From: Solirubrobacteraceae bacterium
Lineage (GTDB): Bacteria > Actinomycetota > Thermoleophilia > Solirubrobacterales > Solirubrobacteraceae
Assembly: GCA_024710825.1 (NCBI GenBank)
Contig: JANJUA010000420.1
Coordinates: forward strand, 1-18,309
DNA: 18,309 nucleotides
Reading direction: 5' to 3'
Of the stretch, positions 6,151-12,834 are shown one piece after another (the first letter of the stretch is position 1; each line of letters opens with the position of its first letter). Under the pieces are notes generated by a model. That model was not told the DNA's origin. It ran no database searches and saw only the letters and a program-made list of their open reading frames with translations. Made by a program: the position numbers and the translations under genes.

Positions 6151-7590
6151 ATGCGCGTCTCAGCTACGACGGACTCCCCGCTCGCCACGACGGCCGACAC
6201 CGTCGCGGTCGGCGTCTTCGAGGGCGAGGACGTCGCCCACGACCACGAGGGCGCCCTCCAGGCGCTCCTCTCCAGCGGCGAGGCCCGCCGCTCGCCCAAG
6301 CACCTCGCCCTCGCCCACGCGGGCGGGCGCCGTTTCCTGCTCGTCGGCCTCGGCGAGCGCGACGCCTTCGACGCCGAGCGCGCCCGCGTCGCGGCGGCGA
6401 CGGTCGTCGGCCGGGCCCGCGAGCTCGGCACGACCGCGCTCTGCTGGGAGGTCCCGCACCACGTCGGCGACCCGGTGGTCGCGGGGCTGGTCGAGGGGAC
6501 GCTGCTCGCCGCCTACCGCTTCGACGGCCTGCGCGCCGCGCCCGATGAGCCGGCGCCCCCGATCGCCGAGCTCGTGCTCTCGGCGCATCACGACGTGAGC
6601 GAGCCGGTGGAGACGGCGCGCGTCGTCGCCGAGGCCCAGAACGCCGCCCGCGACCTGGCGAACACGCCCGCGAACCTGCTCACCCCGACGACCCTGGCCG
6701 ACCGCGCCCGCGCGCTCGCCGCCGAGCATCCGGCGATCTCCGTCGAGGTCGAGGGCCGCGACGGGATCGCCGCGCTCGGCATGGGCGCGTTCGCCGCCGT
6801 CGCGCAGGGCTCCGACGCCGAGCCGCAGCTCATCGTGGCCCGCTACGACGGGTCCCCGGAGGGGCCGCTGCTCGGACTGGTCGGCAAGGCCGTCACGTTC
6901 GACAGCGGCGGCTACTCGATCAAGCCCGCGGCCTCGATGGCGGAGATGAAGTTCGACATGGCCGGCGGCGCCGCCGTGCTCGAGGCGCTGGGCGCGATCG
7001 CCGCGCTCGACCTGCCGGTCCGGGTGCTGGCCGTGGTCGGCGCCACCGAGAACCTCGTCAGCGGCCGCGCGATGCGCCCCGGCGACGTCGTCACCGCGGG
7101 CAACGGCCTGACGATCGAGGTCAACAACACCGACGCCGAGGGCCGGCTCGTGCTGGCCGACTGCCTCGCCCACGCCGTCGACCTGGGAGCGGAGGCGCTG
7201 GTCGACGTCGCCACGCTCACCGGCGCGATCCGCGTCGCGCTGGGCCGCACCTACGCGGGGCTGCTCGCCGACGACGACGCCTGGGCCGAGGAGCTGCTGC
7301 GCGCGGCCGACGCCAGCGGAGACCTGCTGTGGCGCCTGCCGCTGCACCCGGAGTACGCCGAGCAGGTCAAGGGGACCGTCGGCGATCTGAACAACGCGGT
7401 CGAGGGGCGGATGGGCGGGGCGATCACGGCCGCCGAGCTGCTGCGCCGCTTCACCGGCGACGTGCCGTGGGCGCACCTCGACATCGTGGGTCTGGCCTGG
7501 GACGGCGGCAAGCCCTACGCGGCCAAGGGCGCCACCGGCTTCGGCGTGCGTCTGCTCGTGGACCTGGCGCGAGCGCGCGCGGCCGGGTAG
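6151..7590 (+). CDS. pepA: Leucyl aminopeptidase (peptidase family M17)
   Basis: From the ATG at 6151 the protein has 479 residues, close to the usual 480-505. The N-terminal macro-like domain (1-150) is followed by the catalytic domain. The family signature NTDAEGRL (326-333) supplies D328 and E330. Further metal ligands and active-site residues are K246 and D251 in GKAVTFDSGG, K258, D269 in KFDM and R332. It is a cytosolic two-metal exopeptidase, usually hexameric, removing N-terminal residues and recycling peptides. The ATG at 6151 is preferred to the in-frame TTG at 6109, because TAAGGT lies 10 nt before it and the TTG would place translation across the promoter. No Shine-Dalgarno is visible, so the mRNA is probably leaderless. 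Confidence 0.95.
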   Translation: MRVSATTDSPLATTADTVAVGVFEGEDVAHDHEGALQALLSSGEARRSPKHLALAHAGGRRFLLVGLGERDAFDAERARVAAATVVGRARELGTTALCWEVPHHVGDPVVAGLVEGTLLAAYRFDGLRAAPDEPAPPIAELVLSAHHDVSEPVETARVVAEAQNAARDLANTPANLLTPTTLADRARALAAEHPAISVEVEGRDGIAALGMGAFAAVAQGSDAEPQLIVARYDGSPEGPLLGLVGKAVTFDSGGYSIKPAASMAEMKFDMAGGAAVLEALGAIAALDLPVRVLAVVGATENLVSGRAMRPGDVVTAGNGLTIEVNNTDAEGRLVLADCLAHAVDLGAEALVDVATLTGAIRVALGRTYAGLLADDDAWAEELLRAADASGDLLWRLPLHPEYAEQVKGTVGDLNNAVEGRMGGAITAAELLRRFTGDVPWAHLDIVGLAWDGGKPYAAKGATGFGVRLLVDLARARAAG

Positions 7591-7593
7591 TTT
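7588..7593 (+). promoter_or_regulatory. -10 hexamer before the YflT-like gene, overlapping the pepA stop codon
   Basis: TAGTTT consists of the pepA TAG stop codon plus three T, and lies 7 nt before the ATG at 7601. The T-rich run stands out in this GC-rich context, and no Shine-Dalgarno is present, so a second, leaderless transcript for the downstream gene is plausible besides read-through from pepA. Confidence 0.35.
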
Positions 7594-7600
7594 CGTCCCC

Positions 7601-8086
7601 ATGGCCGATCAGACGCCGCCGACCGGGCCCCGCCGCTCCGTCGGCACCTACGAGTCCTACCCCGAGGCCCAGCGGGCCGTGGACCTCCTCTCGGACCGGG
7701 GCTTCCCGGTCGCGCGCGTGGCGATCGTCGGTCGCGGACTGCGCTTCGAGGAGCAGGTCCTCGGCCGCGAGACGGTCGGCTCGGCCGCGCTGCGCGGCGC
7801 GGGCGGCGGCGCGCTCATCGGAGGGCTGTTCGGGATCTTCCTGTGGGCGATCTCGGCGAACGACGTCGGAGCCGGCTGGATCATCCTCTACGGCCTGATC
7901 TGGGGCGCCATCGTGGGCGCGATCCTCGGGGCGATCTTCCAGGCCGCGTCCGGCGGCCAGCGGGACTTCCGCTCGGCGAGCCGCATGACCGCGGACCACT
8001 ACGACGTCATGGTCGACGTGGAGGTGGCCGACGAGGCGAGCAGCCTGCTCGACGGCGCCTCGGCGTCCCCGCCGCCCACCACGTAG
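7601..8086 (+). CDS. YflT/general stress protein 17M-like protein with glycine-zipper membrane segments
   Basis: The 161-residue protein starts with a segment resembling the YflT-type stress domain: SVGTYESYPEAQRAVDLL (13-30) followed by VARVAIVGRGL (37-47). Two hydrophobic glycine-rich segments (about 66-86 and 92-115, with GxxxG spacing) follow, then a second small alpha/beta segment, DHYDVMVDVEV (132-142). Actinobacterial proteins of this design are usually annotated as general stress proteins; their biochemical role is not known to me. The ATG lies 10 nt after the pepA stop codon, and a hairpin after the stop ends the unit. Confidence 0.75.
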   Translation: MADQTPPTGPRRSVGTYESYPEAQRAVDLLSDRGFPVARVAIVGRGLRFEEQVLGRETVGSAALRGAGGGALIGGLFGIFLWAISANDVGAGWIILYGLIWGAIVGAILGAIFQAASGGQRDFRSASRMTADHYDVMVDVEVADEASSLLDGASASPPPTT

Positions 8087-8100
8087 CGGGCGCCCGGGCG

Positions 8101-8117
8101 GCCGCCGCTGAGGCGGC
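8101..8117 (+). terminator. Short intrinsic-type terminator after the YflT-like gene
   Basis: GCCGCC and GGCGGC form a 6-bp stem with a 5-nt loop beginning 14 nt after the stop codon, followed by TTCT. It lies directly before the TAGGCT hexamer of the next gene, so it probably separates the two transcription units. Confidence 0.5.
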
Positions 8118-8120
8118 TTC

Positions 8121-8126
8121 TAGGCT
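8121..8126 (+). promoter_or_regulatory. -10 hexamer of the membrane glycosyltransferase-like gene
   Basis: TAGGCT lies 8 nt before the GTG at 8135, and no Shine-Dalgarno is visible. The same hexamer is seen upstream of the LAL regulator at 14038. Consistent with a leaderless transcript. Confidence 0.4.
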
Positions 8127-8134
8127 CCCGGGCT

Positions 8135-9541
8135 GTGCGCAGGGCCCTCGGGATCTGGCTCGTCCTCTTCGCCGTCTACGCGACCACGGTCGGCCTCGAC
8201 GCGTCGCCCGCCGGCGAGCGCTGGTCGCCGCGCGAGGCGCACGTGCTGCTGACGGCGAAGTCGATCGTCGACGACCACGGCGTCGACCTGCGCGACGAGT
8301 ACGAGGCCCGCGCCTGGACCGCGTTCGGCGGCCCCCCGCTGCGGCCGACCGCCGGGCTCGTGAGCGGGCGGCTGCTCGAGCCGCAGGGCATCGGCTTCCC
8401 GCTGCTCGTCGCCCCCGCCTACGCGCTCGGCGGCCCGACGCTCGTGCAGCTCTGGCTCGCCGCGCTCGTGGCGGTCGGCTTCGTGCTCGCCGCCGCGATC
8501 GGGCGCTACGTCGTGCCGGACCCATGGGCCACGCGCGCGGCCGTCGTCGCCGGGCTGTCGCCTCCGGTGGTCGCGGCGGCGACGCGGATCTCCCCCGAGG
8601 CCGTCGGCGGGACGGTCCTGGCGGCGGCGGCGCTCGCCGCCTTCAAGGTGCGCGAGCGGCCGGGGCGCCGAGCGGCCCTCGCCTGCGCCAGCGCCATCGC
8701 GGTACTGCCCTGGCTCGCCGCCTCGCTGATCCCGGTGGCGGCAGGCTGCGCCGCGGCGCTCGCCCGCTGGCTGCGACGGCGCCGGCGCGCGTTCGCCGCG
8801 CTCGTGGCGATCGAGGTCGTGCTGTTCTCCGGGGTCCTCTACGTGACGCTCGTCGACCGACTCTACGGCGGGCTGACCCCGTACGCGGCCTCGCTGGCGC
8901 CCGGCGGCGGCATCGGGGCGAGCTCGCTCGGGGAGGTGCTCGAGCGCTGGCCGCGGCTCGTCGGGTGGTGGCTGGACCGCGACGACGGCATGCTGCGCTG
9001 GGCGCCGTTCGCGGCGCTGGGCTTCGTGGGGCTGTGGCTGCTGTGGCGCTCGCGGCGCGACCGGCTCGCCGTCGCCGTGCCCGACCAGGTGCACGTCGAG
9101 GTGGCGGCCGGGTTCCTGGCGGCGCTGTGCGCGACGCAGCTCGCGGTCGCGACGTTCCTCGCCCCCACCCTGCACGGCGACTGGGCCCCGACGCGGCTGC
9201 TGCTGCCGGTCGTGCCCGTCGGCGCCGCGCTGGCCGCATGGGGGCTGCGCCACGCGCCGCGGGCCGGAGCGGCGCTCGCGGCGCTGACGCTGGCCGGCAC
9301 CGCGTGGCTCGTCGTGGGGCTGCGGCTGGGCGACGGCGGCGGCCTCCAGCCGCCGACGGGACCGATCCCCTGGGGCGGCGTGCAGGACGTGCTGCCGCGC
9401 TTCGGCGCGACGATCGGCACGGGCGAGGCGATCGTGCTCGCGGCGGTGGCCGTGGGGCTCGTCGGACTGGCGCTCCGGGAGCGCCGGCTGTGGCACGCGG
9501 CCAGGGCGGGGACGAGCCGACTGCCGTTTAGGGCACCCTAG
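8135..9541 (+). CDS. Polytopic membrane protein resembling GT-C (family 39-like) glycosyltransferases
   Basis: The 468-residue protein has about ten hydrophobic segments. The first extracytoplasmic loop contains REAHVLLTAKSIVDD (33-47) and DLRDEY (51-56), where GT-C enzymes of this type have a D/E-H-Y-L-L-A-x-S pattern. EPQGIGFPLLVAPAYALGG (82-100), a YGGLTPY motif near 240 and a DRDDGMLRWAP segment also match conserved positions of this family. Such enzymes transfer sugars from polyprenyl-phosphate donors to an extracytoplasmic acceptor. The usual acidic first-loop motif is reduced here to R33-E34, so activity is uncertain. The GTG start follows TAGGCT at 8 nt. DedA begins 5 nt downstream and is likely co-transcribed. 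Neither acceptor nor donor can be inferred. Confidence 0.7.
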   Translation: MRRALGIWLVLFAVYATTVGLDASPAGERWSPREAHVLLTAKSIVDDHGVDLRDEYEARAWTAFGGPPLRPTAGLVSGRLLEPQGIGFPLLVAPAYALGGPTLVQLWLAALVAVGFVLAAAIGRYVVPDPWATRAAVVAGLSPPVVAAATRISPEAVGGTVLAAAALAAFKVRERPGRRAALACASAIAVLPWLAASLIPVAAGCAAALARWLRRRRRAFAALVAIEVVLFSGVLYVTLVDRLYGGLTPYAASLAPGGGIGASSLGEVLERWPRLVGWWLDRDDGMLRWAPFAALGFVGLWLLWRSRRDRLAVAVPDQVHVEVAAGFLAALCATQLAVATFLAPTLHGDWAPTRLLLPVVPVGAALAAWGLRHAPRAGAALAALTLAGTAWLVVGLRLGDGGGLQPPTGPIPWGGVQDVLPRFGATIGTGEAIVLAAVAVGLVGLALRERRLWHAARAGTSRLPFRAP

Positions 9542-9546
9542 GGGGA

Positions 9547-10164
9547 ATGCTCGCTGCCCTCGACGACGTCGCGCGCGATGCCGTCACGAGCGCCGGATAC
9601 ACCGGCCTCGTGGCGATCATGGTGCTCGAGAACCTCTTCCCGCCCATCCCCTCGGAGATCGTGCTGCCGTTCGCCGGCTACGAGGTGTCCCAGGGGAACC
9701 TGAACCTGATCGCCACGATCGCCGCGGCCACGCTCGGCGCCCTGATCGGGGCGCTGATCCTCTATGCGGTCGGCCGCTACGGCGGGCGACCCGCCGTGGA
9801 GCGGTGGGGACGCGTGCTGCGCATCGGCCCGAACGAGATCCGTCACGCCGAGCGGTGGTTCGAGCGCTGGGGCGACTGGGTCGTGCTGGGCGCACGCCTG
9901 GTCCCCGGGGCGCGCAGCGTCGTGTCGATCCCGGCCGGCATGGCGCCGATGCCGCTGTGGCGCTTCGTCGCCCTGACCACGATCGGCTCGGCGGTCTGGA
10001 ACACGATCCTGATCGTCATCGGCCAGCAGCTCGGCAACAACTGGGACGCGATCTCCGACTCGGTCGGCGGCACGGGCCGGGTGGCGGTGATCGCGATCGC
10101 GATCGGCGTGGCCGGGCTGCTCGTGGCCAACTGGGTGCGCCGCCGAGGCGGCGTCTCGGGCTAG
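9547..10164 (+). CDS. DedA family membrane protein (VTT/SNARE-associated domain)
   Basis: The 205-residue protein shows the family's first conserved block, ENLFPPIPSEIVLPFAG (28-44), including the acidic residues E28 and E37. It also has the second block ARLVPGARSVVSIPAGMA (116-133), with R117 and R123. Four to five hydrophobic segments surround these re-entrant loops. DedA proteins are linked to flipping or transport of polyprenyl-phosphate and phospholipids driven by the proton gradient. Position right after a GT-C-like gene would fit recycling of a lipid-linked sugar carrier, but that is inference. The ATG lies 5 nt after the preceding stop codon with AGGGGG almost touching it; TAGGGC at 9529 might instead give a leaderless message. 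Confidence 0.93.
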   Translation: MLAALDDVARDAVTSAGYTGLVAIMVLENLFPPIPSEIVLPFAGYEVSQGNLNLIATIAAATLGALIGALILYAVGRYGGRPAVERWGRVLRIGPNEIRHAERWFERWGDWVVLGARLVPGARSVVSIPAGMAPMPLWRFVALTTIGSAVWNTILIVIGQQLGNNWDAISDSVGGTGRVAVIAIAIGVAGLLVANWVRRRGGVSG

Positions 10165-10176
10165 GGGCGCCGAGAC
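10153..10176. terminator. Hairpin between convergent dedA and meaB
   Basis: GTCTCGG (10153-10159) and CCGAGAC (10170-10176) form a 7-bp stem whose loop holds the dedA stop codon. A second small inverted repeat, GGCCCGGGGGCC, follows at about 10178-10189. Between converging genes 24 bp apart this can act in both directions. No T-run is present. Confidence 0.4.
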
Positions 10177-10188
10177 CGGCCCGGGGGC

Positions 10189-11157
10189 CTACGCGTCGGT
10201 CCCGGCCTTGGCCAGCAGCGCAGTGGCCGCGGTCGCGGGATCGGTGCGGCGGGCCACGACCTCGTCGAGGAGGCGCGCGAACTGCTCGTCCTCCTCGAGG
10301 CCCTCCTCCAGCCGGCGACGCAGGCGGGCGGTGGCGAGCGCGAGCACCTCGTTGCGCAGGTTGCGGCGGCGGCGCTCGCTGAGCGTCCCCTCCGCCTCGA
10401 TGTAGGCGCGGTGCTCGTCGAGCTTGGTCACGAGCTCGTCGATTCCCTCTCCGCGCGACGCCTCGGTCTGGACGATCGGCACCCGCCAGCCGCGCTGCGG
10501 CGCTAGCGAGAGGACCCCGCGGATCTCGCGGACCATCGTCTCCGTCAGCGGATGGTCCCTCTTGTTGACGACGATGATGTCCGGGATCTCCATGACGCCC
10601 GCCTTGAGCGCCTGGATCGAGTCGCCGGAGCCGGGCATGAGCGCCAGCACGACCGTGTCGGCGTGGTCGATGATGTCGACCTCGGCCTGGCCGACGCCGA
10701 CCGTCTCCAGGAAGACGTCGTCCTTGCCGGCGGCATCCATGAGCAGCGCGGCCTGCAGGGCGGCCTCCGACAGGCCGCCGAGCGCGCCGCGGTTCGCCAT
10801 CGAGCGGATGAAGACGCCCGGGTCGAGGAAGTGCTCGGTCAGCCGGATGCGGTCGCCGAGAACGGCGCCCTGGGTGAACGGCGAGGACGGGTCGATCGAG
10901 AGCACCGCGACGGTGCGGCCGGCGGCGCGGCGCGCCTTCGTCAGGGCCCCGATGAGCGTCGACTTGCCTACGCCGGGCGGGCCGGTGAGCCCGAACACCG
11001 CGGCCCTGCCGGTGTGGGGGTAGATCTCCTGGACGATCGCGTAGCCCGCGGGGTCCTCGTTCTCGACGAGCGTGATCGCGCGCGCCAGCGCGCGGCGGTC
11101 GCCCTCGAGGAGGCGCTGGGCGAGGGTGGGGTCGGCAGCCATGGCGGGCCGCATCAT
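10189..11157 (-). CDS. meaB: MeaB/ArgK-type P-loop GTPase, mutase-associated G-protein chaperone
   Basis: The 322-residue protein has the ArgK/MeaB layout: a short helical N-terminus with AQRLLEGDRRALARAITL (13-30), Walker A GPPGVGKS (59-66), the switch segment LSIDPSSP (86-93), ETVGVGQAE (151-159), the guanine motif NKRD (198-201) and a C-terminal helical dimerisation arm. MeaB uses GTP to gate cofactor loading and to protect adenosylcobalamin-dependent methylmalonyl-CoA mutase from inactivation. It fits the B12-binding subunit at 781-1194, though the two are 9 kb apart and the large subunit is not present. Three in-frame ATGs lie at 11157, 11154 and 11142, none with a Shine-Dalgarno. Family alignment would accept 11142; the longest is listed. 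Confidence 0.93.
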   Translation of the reverse strand: MMRPAMAADPTLAQRLLEGDRRALARAITLVENEDPAGYAIVQEIYPHTGRAAVFGLTGPPGVGKSTLIGALTKARRAAGRTVAVLSIDPSSPFTQGAVLGDRIRLTEHFLDPGVFIRSMANRGALGGLSEAALQAALLMDAAGKDDVFLETVGVGQAEVDIIDHADTVVLALMPGSGDSIQALKAGVMEIPDIIVVNKRDHPLTETMVREIRGVLSLAPQRGWRVPIVQTEASRGEGIDELVTKLDEHRAYIEAEGTLSERRRRNLRNEVLALATARLRRRLEEGLEEDEQFARLLDEVVARRTDPATAATALLAKAGTDA

Positions 11158-11158
11158 G

Positions 11159-11168
11159 GCATTACGAT
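11159..11168. promoter_or_regulatory. Back-to-back -10 elements for meaB (-) and the acyltransferase (+)
   Basis: GCATTACGAT contains TACGAT (11163-11168), 12 nt before the ATG at 11181, and TAATGC on the minus strand (11159-11164). Both start on the same TA pair at 11163-11164. The gap is only 23 bp, so at least one of the two mRNAs must be leaderless or nearly so. The minus-strand hexamer is a poorer match because its last base is C. Confidence 0.35.
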
Positions 11169-11180
11169 GCTCCGGGCCCC

Positions 11181-11858
11181 ATGCCGCTCCTCTCCCCGGC
11201 CCAGCCTCCCACCGTCGCGCCCGACGTGCGCGGCGAGCCGCCCCCGCTCCACGGCGGGCCGCTCACGCTGCTGCGCTTCATGCGCCGCAACCGGATGCTG
11301 AAGTTCGGCTACCTGCGGCTGCTCGTGCGGCTCGGCTGGCTGAAGCTGCGCTTCCGCGGCCGGCTGAAGACCGACGGGATCGCGTTCGTCTGCCCCGGCG
11401 TGAAGCTCGAGATCGGCAAGGACGCCCGCGTCCACCTCGGCCGCTGGTCGTGGCTCGGCCACGGCACGAAGATCCGCTCGCACGAGGGCGAGGTGCGCAT
11501 CGGGGCCAAGAGCGTCCTCGGTCAGGAGTGCACGATCTCCTCCTTCCAGCACGTCTCGATCGGGCGCGAGTGCATAGTCGCCGACCGGGTGATGCTCATC
11601 GACTTCGACCATGGCGTCGTGGAGGTCGAGCGACCGATCCGAGAGCAGGGCATCTACAAGCGCGACGTGCGCGTCGGGCACAACGTCTGGGTCGGCTACG
11701 GCGCCTGCATCCTGCGCGGCGCGACGATCGGCGACAACGCGATCGTGGGCACCAGCGCGGTCGTGACGAAGGACGTGCCCGCCAACGCCGTCGTCGGCGG
11801 GATCCCCGCGCGGCTGATCCGCATGCGTCCCGAGCCGAAGGGCCTGCGCTGGGCCTGA
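11181..11858 (+). CDS. Left-handed beta-helix (hexapeptide repeat) acyltransferase
   Basis: The 225-residue protein has a basic amphipathic N-terminus (about 26-60), then hexapeptide-type coils from about 66 to 209, recognisable by repeated I/V-G-x-x-x-x units such as VRIGAKSVLG (105-114), VSIGRECIVA (125-134), VRVGHNVWVG (163-172) and ATIGDNAIVG (181-190). The loop DFDHG (141-145) carries H144 at the position of the catalytic histidine in the maltose/xenobiotic acetyltransferase group. The end GGIPARLIR is typical of this group. It would be a trimer transferring an acetyl or acyl group from CoA to a sugar or similar hydroxyl. Extra residues at the N-terminus could bind membrane. The start follows TACGAT at 12 nt and has no Shine-Dalgarno. 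Confidence 0.9.
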   Translation: MPLLSPAQPPTVAPDVRGEPPPLHGGPLTLLRFMRRNRMLKFGYLRLLVRLGWLKLRFRGRLKTDGIAFVCPGVKLEIGKDARVHLGRWSWLGHGTKIRSHEGEVRIGAKSVLGQECTISSFQHVSIGRECIVADRVMLIDFDHGVVEVERPIREQGIYKRDVRVGHNVWVGYGACILRGATIGDNAIVGTSAVVTKDVPANAVVGGIPARLIRMRPEPKGLRWA

Positions 11859-11922
11859 GCCCGCCTGGCGCTCCTGGGACCCTGCTTCGGATCGCGCCCC
11901 GTCGGGCACCCGGACGAAGAGC

Positions 11923-12834
11923 ATGCGAGACAGCCACGCCCCATTGGAGCTCGACGGTCTCACCAAGCGCTACGGCGACGTGATGGCGCTCGACGGCCTG
12001 ACCTTCTCCGTGTCCGCCGGGTCGCTGCACGGCTTCGTCGGCCCGAACGGAGCCGGCAAGACGACCGCCATGCGCATCGTCCTCGGCGTCCTCGGCGCCG
12101 ACGCGGGCGAGGTCCGCTGGCGCGGCGCGCCGGCCGACGAGAACGACCGCAGGCGCTTCGGCTACATGCCGGAGGAGCGCGGCCTGTACCCGAAGATGCG
12201 GGTGCGCGAGCAGCTCGCCTACCTCGCCCGCCTGCACGGCCGCGACAGCGCCTCGGCGCACGAGGCCGCCGACCGCTGGGTGCGGCGGCTCGGGCTCGCC
12301 GAGCGCGGCGACGAGGTCGTCGAGTCGCTGTCGCTCGGCAACCAGCAGCGGGTGCAGCTGGGCGCCGCGCTCGTGCACGACCCGGAGCTGCTCGTGCTCG
12401 ACGAGCCGTTCTCGGGGCTGGACCCGATGGGCGTCGACGTCCTGGCCGAGGTGCTGGCCGAGCGGGCGCGCGCGGGCGTGCCGGTGGTCTTCTCCTCGCA
12501 CCAGCTCGAGCTGGTCGAGCGGCTGTGTGACGAGGTGTCGATCGTCGCCGGCGGACGGCTCGTCGCCACCGGGCCGTTGTCGCGGCTGCGCGCGGCCGCC
12601 GGGCCGCCGCTGCGGCGGCTGCGGGTCGAGGGCGCCGCTGACGGCTGGGCCGGAGCGGTGGCCGGCGTGCGGGTCGTGGAGCGGCGCGGGGACGAGCTGC
12701 TCGTGGAGCTCGGCGACGGCGCCGACGAGGACGCGTTGGTGGACGCGGCACGCGCGGCGGGCTCGCTGCGCCACCTCTCCGAGGAGCGCAGGACGCTGAC
12801 GGAGCTGTTCCGCGACGCGGTGGCGCCCGCGTGA
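11923..12834 (+). CDS. ABC transporter ATP-binding protein (NatA-like)
   Basis: The 303-residue protein carries Walker A GPNGAGKTT (40-48), a Q-loop region YMPEERGLYPKM (81-92), ABC signature LSLGNQQ (136-142), Walker B LLVLDEPFSGLDP (156-168) with E161, and the H-loop SSHQ with H193. The LSxGNQQ signature and PEERGLYPK segment are those of the NatA/YhaQ group, which energises ABC-2-type exporters. Residues after about 225 form the accessory C-terminal domain seen in this group. The stop codon overlaps the permease start as GTGA. Upstream 64 bp hold no clear promoter or good ribosome site (only GAAGAG), so the ATG at 11923 is probable rather than certain. Confidence 0.95.
   Translation: MRDSHAPLELDGLTKRYGDVMALDGLTFSVSAGSLHGFVGPNGAGKTTAMRIVLGVLGADAGEVRWRGAPADENDRRRFGYMPEERGLYPKMRVREQLAYLARLHGRDSASAHEAADRWVRRLGLAERGDEVVESLSLGNQQRVQLGAALVHDPELLVLDEPFSGLDPMGVDVLAEVLAERARAGVPVVFSSHQLELVERLCDEVSIVAGGRLVATGPLSRLRAAAGPPLRRLRVEGAADGWAGAVAGVRVVERRGDELLVELGDGADEDALVDAARAAGSLRHLSEERRTLTELFRDAVAPA

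Noticed and set aside
4919..6431. Extension of the HAD frame upstream into a 761-residue protein
   Set aside because: The added part is an Arg/Gly/Ala-rich shadow frame of thiolase and pepA without homology. The GTGA overlap with the thiolase stop gives a natural start at 4919.
6160..7602. 480-codon minus-strand frame opposite pepA
   Set aside because: Shadow frame; the M17 signature NTDAEGRL and its metal ligands are in the plus-strand frame.
8120..9496. 458-codon minus-strand frame opposite the GT-C-like gene
   Set aside because: Arg/Gln/Pro/His-rich shadow frame. The plus-strand frame gives regular membrane helices and GT-C family motifs.
11859..11922. Promoter for the ABC exporter in the gap after the acyltransferase gene
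   Set aside because: No TAnnnT at a useful spacing and no -35-like element could be found; read-through from the acyltransferase gene is equally possible.
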